From: an uncultured Veillonella sp.
Lineage (GTDB): Bacteria > Bacillota > Negativicutes > Veillonellales > Veillonellaceae
Assembly (NCBI GenBank): GCA_900766125.1
Contig: CAAFUD010000123.1
Coordinates: 1 to 8,431 of the forward strand
Length of the DNA: 8,431 bases
Reading direction: 5' to 3'
How positions within the stretch are numbered: the first letter of the stretch is position 1; each line of letters begins with the position of its first letter. This document shows, one piece after another, positions 5,232-8,431 of this stretch. A program made the translations under genes and the position numbers. Below the pieces are notes generated by a model. It was not told the origin of the DNA. It made no database searches and saw nothing but the letters and a program-made list of their open reading frames with translations.

Positions 5232-6431
5232 ATGAAAATTAATTTTTCCCCTCCTGATATTACAGAGTTAGAAATCAATGAAGTTGTTGAAGCCTTAAAG
5301 AGTGGTTGGATTACAACTGGACCGCGCACTAAAGAATTAGAAAAAAAGATTACGGCACAATTAGGTACACCTAAAGCTGTTTGTTTAAACTCTGCTACCG
5401 CAGCGCTTGAGATGTCTCTCCGTGTATTAGGTATTGGACCTGGCGATGAAGTTATTACCAGTGCCTATTCCTATACTGCTAGTGCAAGTCCTGTTATTCA
5501 TGTAGGGGCTACACTAGTTATTGTAGATACCCAAAAAGATTCATTTGAAATGGATTATGATGCAGTGGCTCGTGCTATTACACCAAAAACAAAGGCAATC
5601 ATTCCTGTAGATATTGCAGGGGTACCTTGTGATTATGACCGTTTACGCTCTATTGTAAAAGAAAAGAAATCGCTATTTACACCTGCCAATAATATTCAAA
5701 AAGCATTGGCACATATTCCTATCGTAGCGGACTGTGCCCATTCCTTTGGTGCTTCATACAAAGGTATACCAACTGGTAATGTAGCTGATTTTAGTAGTTT
5801 TTCCTTCCACGCAGTAAAGAACTTTACGACTGCCGAAGGGGGCTGTGCTACATGGCGACATATAGATGGTATTGATGATGAAGTCATTTATAAGCAATTC
5901 CAATTATTATCTTTGCATGGACAAGATAAGGACGCCCTTGCTAAGACAAAGGCTGGTGCATGGGAATACGATATTAAGGGTACATATTATAAATGTAATA
6001 TGACTGATATTATGGCGGCTATTGGTTTAGCTCAATTTGAAAGATACCCAAAACTGTTAGCACGACGTAAGGAAATCATCGCAGCTTATGATGCAGGTTT
6101 AAAAGATTTACCTGTTACAGTATTAAGTCACTATACTGATGATCATCAAAGTAGTGGTCATTTGTACTTAGTTCGCTTAGATGGACGTGATGCAGAATAC
6201 CGTAACAAGGTAATTGAAGCTATGGCTGAAGCTGGAATTGCAACCAATGTTCACTATAAGCCAATTCCTATGCATACGGCTTACAAGAATTTAGGCTTTA
6301 CCATTGATGATTATCCAAATGCTTATAATCAATTTAAAAATGAAATCACATTGCCTCTTCATACATTGCTAACGAATGAAGAAGTGCAATATATCATTGA
6401 AACATTTAAAAGGATTATTACCGAATGTTAG
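5232..6431 (+). CDS. DegT/DnrJ/EryC1-family nucleotide-sugar aminotransferase
   Basis: The 399-aa PLP enzyme (from ATG 5232) should transfer an amino group, usually from glutamate, to the 4-keto sugar made by the upstream dehydratase. Family marks are visible: the N-terminal INFSPPDITELEINEV, SGWITTGPRTKELE (24-37), the ADCAHSFGA block (166-174) with the PLP-contacting D167, and SFHAVKNFTTAEGG (191-204) with the Schiff-base lysine at K196. The C-terminal HYKPIPMHTAY (341-351) is also typical. A segment around 143-162 (KEKKSLFTPANNIQKALAHI) appears longer than in many family members. Relatives include PglE, PseC and WcfR. The pairing with a phosphoglycosyl transferase, and no acetyltransferase in view, makes a WcfR-like role (UDP-4-amino-4,6-dideoxy-HexNAc) attractive but unproven. 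A 75-bp gap separates it from the kinase-like gene, and it overlaps the next gene by 7 nt. Confidence 0.9.
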   Translation: MKINFSPPDITELEINEVVEALKSGWITTGPRTKELEKKITAQLGTPKAVCLNSATAALEMSLRVLGIGPGDEVITSAYSYTASASPVIHVGATLVIVDTQKDSFEMDYDAVARAITPKTKAIIPVDIAGVPCDYDRLRSIVKEKKSLFTPANNIQKALAHIPIVADCAHSFGASYKGIPTGNVADFSSFSFHAVKNFTTAEGGCATWRHIDGIDDEVIYKQFQLLSLHGQDKDALAKTKAGAWEYDIKGTYYKCNMTDIMAAIGLAQFERYPKLLARRKEIIAAYDAGLKDLPVTVLSHYTDDHQSSGHLYLVRLDGRDAEYRNKVIEAMAEAGIATNVHYKPIPMHTAYKNLGFTIDDYPNAYNQFKNEITLPLHTLLTNEEVQYIIETFKRIITEC

Positions 6432-7111
6432 TAAAAAACTTTCACGATCTACCACAAGAGTTGCAGTGTGAAGAGGTGCGTCCATATTTTGAAATATTGA
6501 ATCAAAGACGAACAAGCCTTCTTTGTAAAAGCATATTTGACCGTGTTATAGCCGCTGGTATGCTCATTGTTTTAAGTCCTGTATTTTTGGTGTTAGCCAT
6601 CATGATTAAACGAGATAGCGAAGGGGAGGTCTTCTTCCGCCAAACTCGGGTGACGCAATATGGTCGTACCTTTGGTATCTATAAATTTCGTACCATGGTA
6701 AAAAATGCGGAATCATTAGGTGCTCAGGTGACATCACAAAATGATATGCGCGTTACAAAGGTAGGCAATATGCTTCGTAGCTGTCGTCTTGATGAATTGC
6801 CTCAGCTAATCAATATCCTATTAGGAGATATGAGCTTTGTTGGTACAAGACCAGAGGTGCCTCGCTATGTGGCGGCTTACACAAATGAAATGAAAGCAAC
6901 TTTGTTATTACCAGCAGGGGTAACAAGTATTGCAAGTATTGCTTATAAAGATGAAGATCAACTTTTACAAAATGCTAAAAATGTTGATGAAGTGTATATC
7001 AATGAGGTTTTACCAGGCAAAATGGCTTGGAATTTAAAGAGTATTAAAGAGTTTTCTTTTTTACAAGATATTAAAACGATGGTTGATACCGTACTAGCTG
7101 TTTTACGTTAA
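6425..7111 (+). CDS. Initiating phosphoglycosyl transferase (bacterial sugar transferase, PglC/WcfS-like)
   Basis: The 228-aa monotopic membrane enzyme should transfer a sugar-1-phosphate from a UDP-sugar to undecaprenyl phosphate, the first step in building the repeat unit. After a 35-residue N-terminal extension comes a hydrophobic segment (about 38-61) containing S51-P52, which corresponds to the Ser-Pro break of the re-entrant helix in PglC-type enzymes. Family motifs follow: VFFRQTRV (69-76), IYKFRTM (85-91), the catalytic Asp-Glu pair D123-E124 in RLDELPQLINILLGDMSFVG (121-140), and TRPEVPRY (141-148). It lacks the four-helix N-terminal domain of WbaP/WcaJ, so it is the small type. Its ATG overlaps the end of the aminotransferase gene (TAG at 6429-6431), suggesting translational coupling. 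The coupled aminotransferase product is therefore the likely substrate. AAGGA about 11 nt upstream is a modest SD. Confidence 0.9.
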   Translation: MLVKNFHDLPQELQCEEVRPYFEILNQRRTSLLCKSIFDRVIAAGMLIVLSPVFLVLAIMIKRDSEGEVFFRQTRVTQYGRTFGIYKFRTMVKNAESLGAQVTSQNDMRVTKVGNMLRSCRLDELPQLINILLGDMSFVGTRPEVPRYVAAYTNEMKATLLLPAGVTSIASIAYKDEDQLLQNAKNVDEVYINEVLPGKMAWNLKSIKEFSFLQDIKTMVDTVLAVLR

Positions 7112-7122
7112 GAGAGGTTCCT

Positions 7123-7989
7123 ATGAGTACATCTATGACAAAGGAAATACAAGAAAAAGAGCTTAGTATGTTGCTGTACTTTAAAGAGTTTTGTGACAAA
7201 CATAATTTGCGCTTTTATCTCTGCGGCGGTGGCCTCATTGGGGCTATACGTCATAATGGCTTTATCCCTTGGGATGACGACTTGGATTTATTTATGCCAC
7301 GTCCAGATTACGAAAAGTTAGCTGAACTATGGCCTAAGTATGCAGATACAGGACGGTATACCTATTGTCGTACAGATCGACATCATATCTATCATGATGC
7401 AGGTGCTTCTATTAGAGATAATCATACGACATTTATTAATCGCCATAGTATGCATGAAGATATTTGTCATGGTTTAGCTCTTGAAATTATGCCTATTGAT
7501 GGTTGTGCACCAGGAAAAATTAGCCGTACTTTACAACTTATGTGGGCGATGACCTTTGCACTTTTTAATGCACAACGTTTACCGGATAATAAAGGACCGA
7601 TGTATCGTGCATTAGCAGGATGTATTTACAAGGTATTCTCTAGTCAGTCATTACGTTACCATATATGGCGCTTTGCAGAAAAGCAAATGACCAAATACGA
7701 TTTCAATACGAGCAAGGAGTGTACTGAGTTAATTGGTAGTTTAAAAGGCATGAAGTTGCGTCATCCTCGAGAAGACTTTGCTTCTGTTGTATATAAAGAC
7801 TTTGAAGGTCATCAGATACCTGTTATGAAAGGGTATGAAAGATATTTACGTCTTATTTGGGGCGACTATATGCAATTACCACCAGTAGAACAGCGTGTAG
7901 CAAAACATGATGCTGTTTTTGCTGATTTACATACTCCTTACAAGGAGTATAGAGGCATACATTATGCCAAGAACGAAGCTCAACCTTAA
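7123..7989 (+). CDS. LicD-family phospho-alditol/phosphocholine transferase
   Basis: The 288-aa protein has the LicD nucleotidyltransferase-fold signature: FYLCGGGLIGAIRHNGFIP (31-49), then WDDDLDLFMPRPDYEKL (50-66). Aspartates D51-D53 and D55 would bind the catalytic metal. LicD enzymes transfer phosphocholine, or phospho-ribitol/glycerol, from a CDP-activated donor to a sugar, forming a phosphodiester. The eukaryotic relatives fukutin and FKRP use CDP-ribitol. No membrane helix or signal peptide is apparent, so the protein is probably cytosolic, acting before the repeat unit is flipped. The start is ATG with SD AGAGAGGT (7111-7118), 11 bp after the preceding gene. The next gene encodes an IspD/TarI-like cytidylyltransferase and starts 9 bp later, which points to a CDP-alditol donor rather than CDP-choline. 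Substrate identity is inferred from this context. Confidence 0.87.
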   Translation: MSTSMTKEIQEKELSMLLYFKEFCDKHNLRFYLCGGGLIGAIRHNGFIPWDDDLDLFMPRPDYEKLAELWPKYADTGRYTYCRTDRHHIYHDAGASIRDNHTTFINRHSMHEDICHGLALEIMPIDGCAPGKISRTLQLMWAMTFALFNAQRLPDNKGPMYRALAGCIYKVFSSQSLRYHIWRFAEKQMTKYDFNTSKECTELIGSLKGMKLRHPREDFASVVYKDFEGHQIPVMKGYERYLRLIWGDYMQLPPVEQRVAKHDAVFADLHTPYKEYRGIHYAKNEAQP

Positions 7990-7998
7990 GGAGGGCCT

Positions 7999-8431
7999 AT
8001 GAAACGAATAGCAGTAATCTTTGCGGGTGGCGTAGGTGCTCGAATGAATAACAGCAAGACGCCAAAACAGTTTCTAGAATGGAACGGTAGACCTATTTTG
8101 ATTCAAACTTTAGATGTGTTTGAACAAACCGACTCTATTGACGGCATTGTTTTAGCTTGCAAAGCAGAGTGGATTGATCATACTAAAAACCTCATCAAAG
8201 AGGCTGGTTTACAAAAAATTGTATCCATTGTTCCAGGTGGAGACAGTGCTTTAGACTCTCAATATAATGGATTGGCAGAGGCAAAACGATTATTTCCTAA
8301 TGAAGAGGTTACCGTATTGATTCACGATGGTGTTAGACCACTTGTGGATAAGGCAACAATAGAGAGAAATATTGAATCTGTAGAAACAAAGGGTTCTGCT
8401 ATTACGGTTACACCTGCTATTGAAACCGTTA
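7999..8431 (+). CDS. IspD/TarI-like cytidylyltransferase (partial, runs off window)
   Basis: 144 codons are visible from the ATG; the C-terminal part lies beyond the window. The N-terminus IAVIFAGGVGARM (4-16), followed by TPKQFLEWNGRPILIQT (21-37), is the CTP-binding signature of the IspD/TarI family. R15 and K23 sit at the usual catalytic positions. GGDSALDSQYNGL and HDGVRPL are the later family blocks. TarI/Bcs1 proteins make CDP-ribitol from ribitol-5-phosphate, whereas IspD makes CDP-methylerythritol in isoprenoid synthesis. The PKQFL...RPILIQTLD wording, WIDHTK, and the place next to licD inside a polysaccharide cluster favour the alditol role. A housekeeping IspD cannot be fully excluded from the fragment. 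The SD is strong (AAGGAGG, 7988-7994), overlapping the licD stop codon. Confidence 0.85.
   Translation, partial: MKRIAVIFAGGVGARMNNSKTPKQFLEWNGRPILIQTLDVFEQTDSIDGIVLACKAEWIDHTKNLIKEAGLQKIVSIVPGGDSALDSQYNGLAEAKRLFPNEEVTVLIHDGVRPLVDKATIERNIESVETKGSAITVTPAIETV

Noticed and set aside
1..8431. CRISPR array, insertion sequence, attachment site or rRNA/tRNA gene
   Set aside because: No regularly spaced repeats, transposase or integrase motifs, terminal inverted repeats or RNA-gene signatures were seen.

Overview
The window looks like the 5' part of a capsule or extracellular polysaccharide locus from a low-GC, outer-membrane-bearing Firmicute (Negativicutes). Veillonella is my best guess, from gene content and composition only; no search was possible. 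Two things support this: the first gene encodes a secreted Wza-type outer-membrane export protein, which needs a diderm envelope, while the chain-length/kinase pair is split into two genes as in Gram-positive bacteria. All genes lie on the + strand.

Layout. Positions 1-370 hold no convincing protein gene. This AT-rich stretch carries repeats phased at 11 bp, a plausible promoter and two leader hairpins. Then follow: a Wza-like export protein (371-1114); a membrane-bound CapD/PglF/WbpM-type UDP-GlcNAc 4,6-dehydratase (1151-2977, TTG start); a Wzc-like polysaccharide co-polymerase without its kinase domain (GTG start at 3098, to 4543); a separate BY-kinase-like protein with a damaged Walker A motif and no tyrosine tail (4545-5156); a DegT-family sugar aminotransferase (5232-6431); a PglC/WcfS-type phosphoglycosyl transferase overlapping it (6425-7111); a LicD-family transferase (7123-7989); and an IspD/TarI-like cytidylyltransferase (7999 to beyond the window end). 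Gaps are short and most starts have strong Shine-Dalgarno sequences, so this is probably one long operon.

How the genes fit together (inference from families). The dehydratase and aminotransferase would convert UDP-GlcNAc to a UDP-4-amino-4,6-dideoxy sugar. The phosphoglycosyl transferase would load it onto undecaprenyl phosphate as the first sugar of the repeat unit. The cytidylyltransferase would make a CDP-alditol such as CDP-ribitol, and LicD would transfer its phospho-alditol to the glycan. The co-polymerase, its kinase-like partner and the Wza-like protein would handle chain length and export. Glycosyltransferases, flippase and polymerase are not in the window and probably lie downstream.

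The most unusual points are the degenerate BY-kinase, the LicD-TarI pair (which parallels the animal ISPD-fukutin/FKRP system), a possible positively charged initiating sugar, and the structured upstream region.
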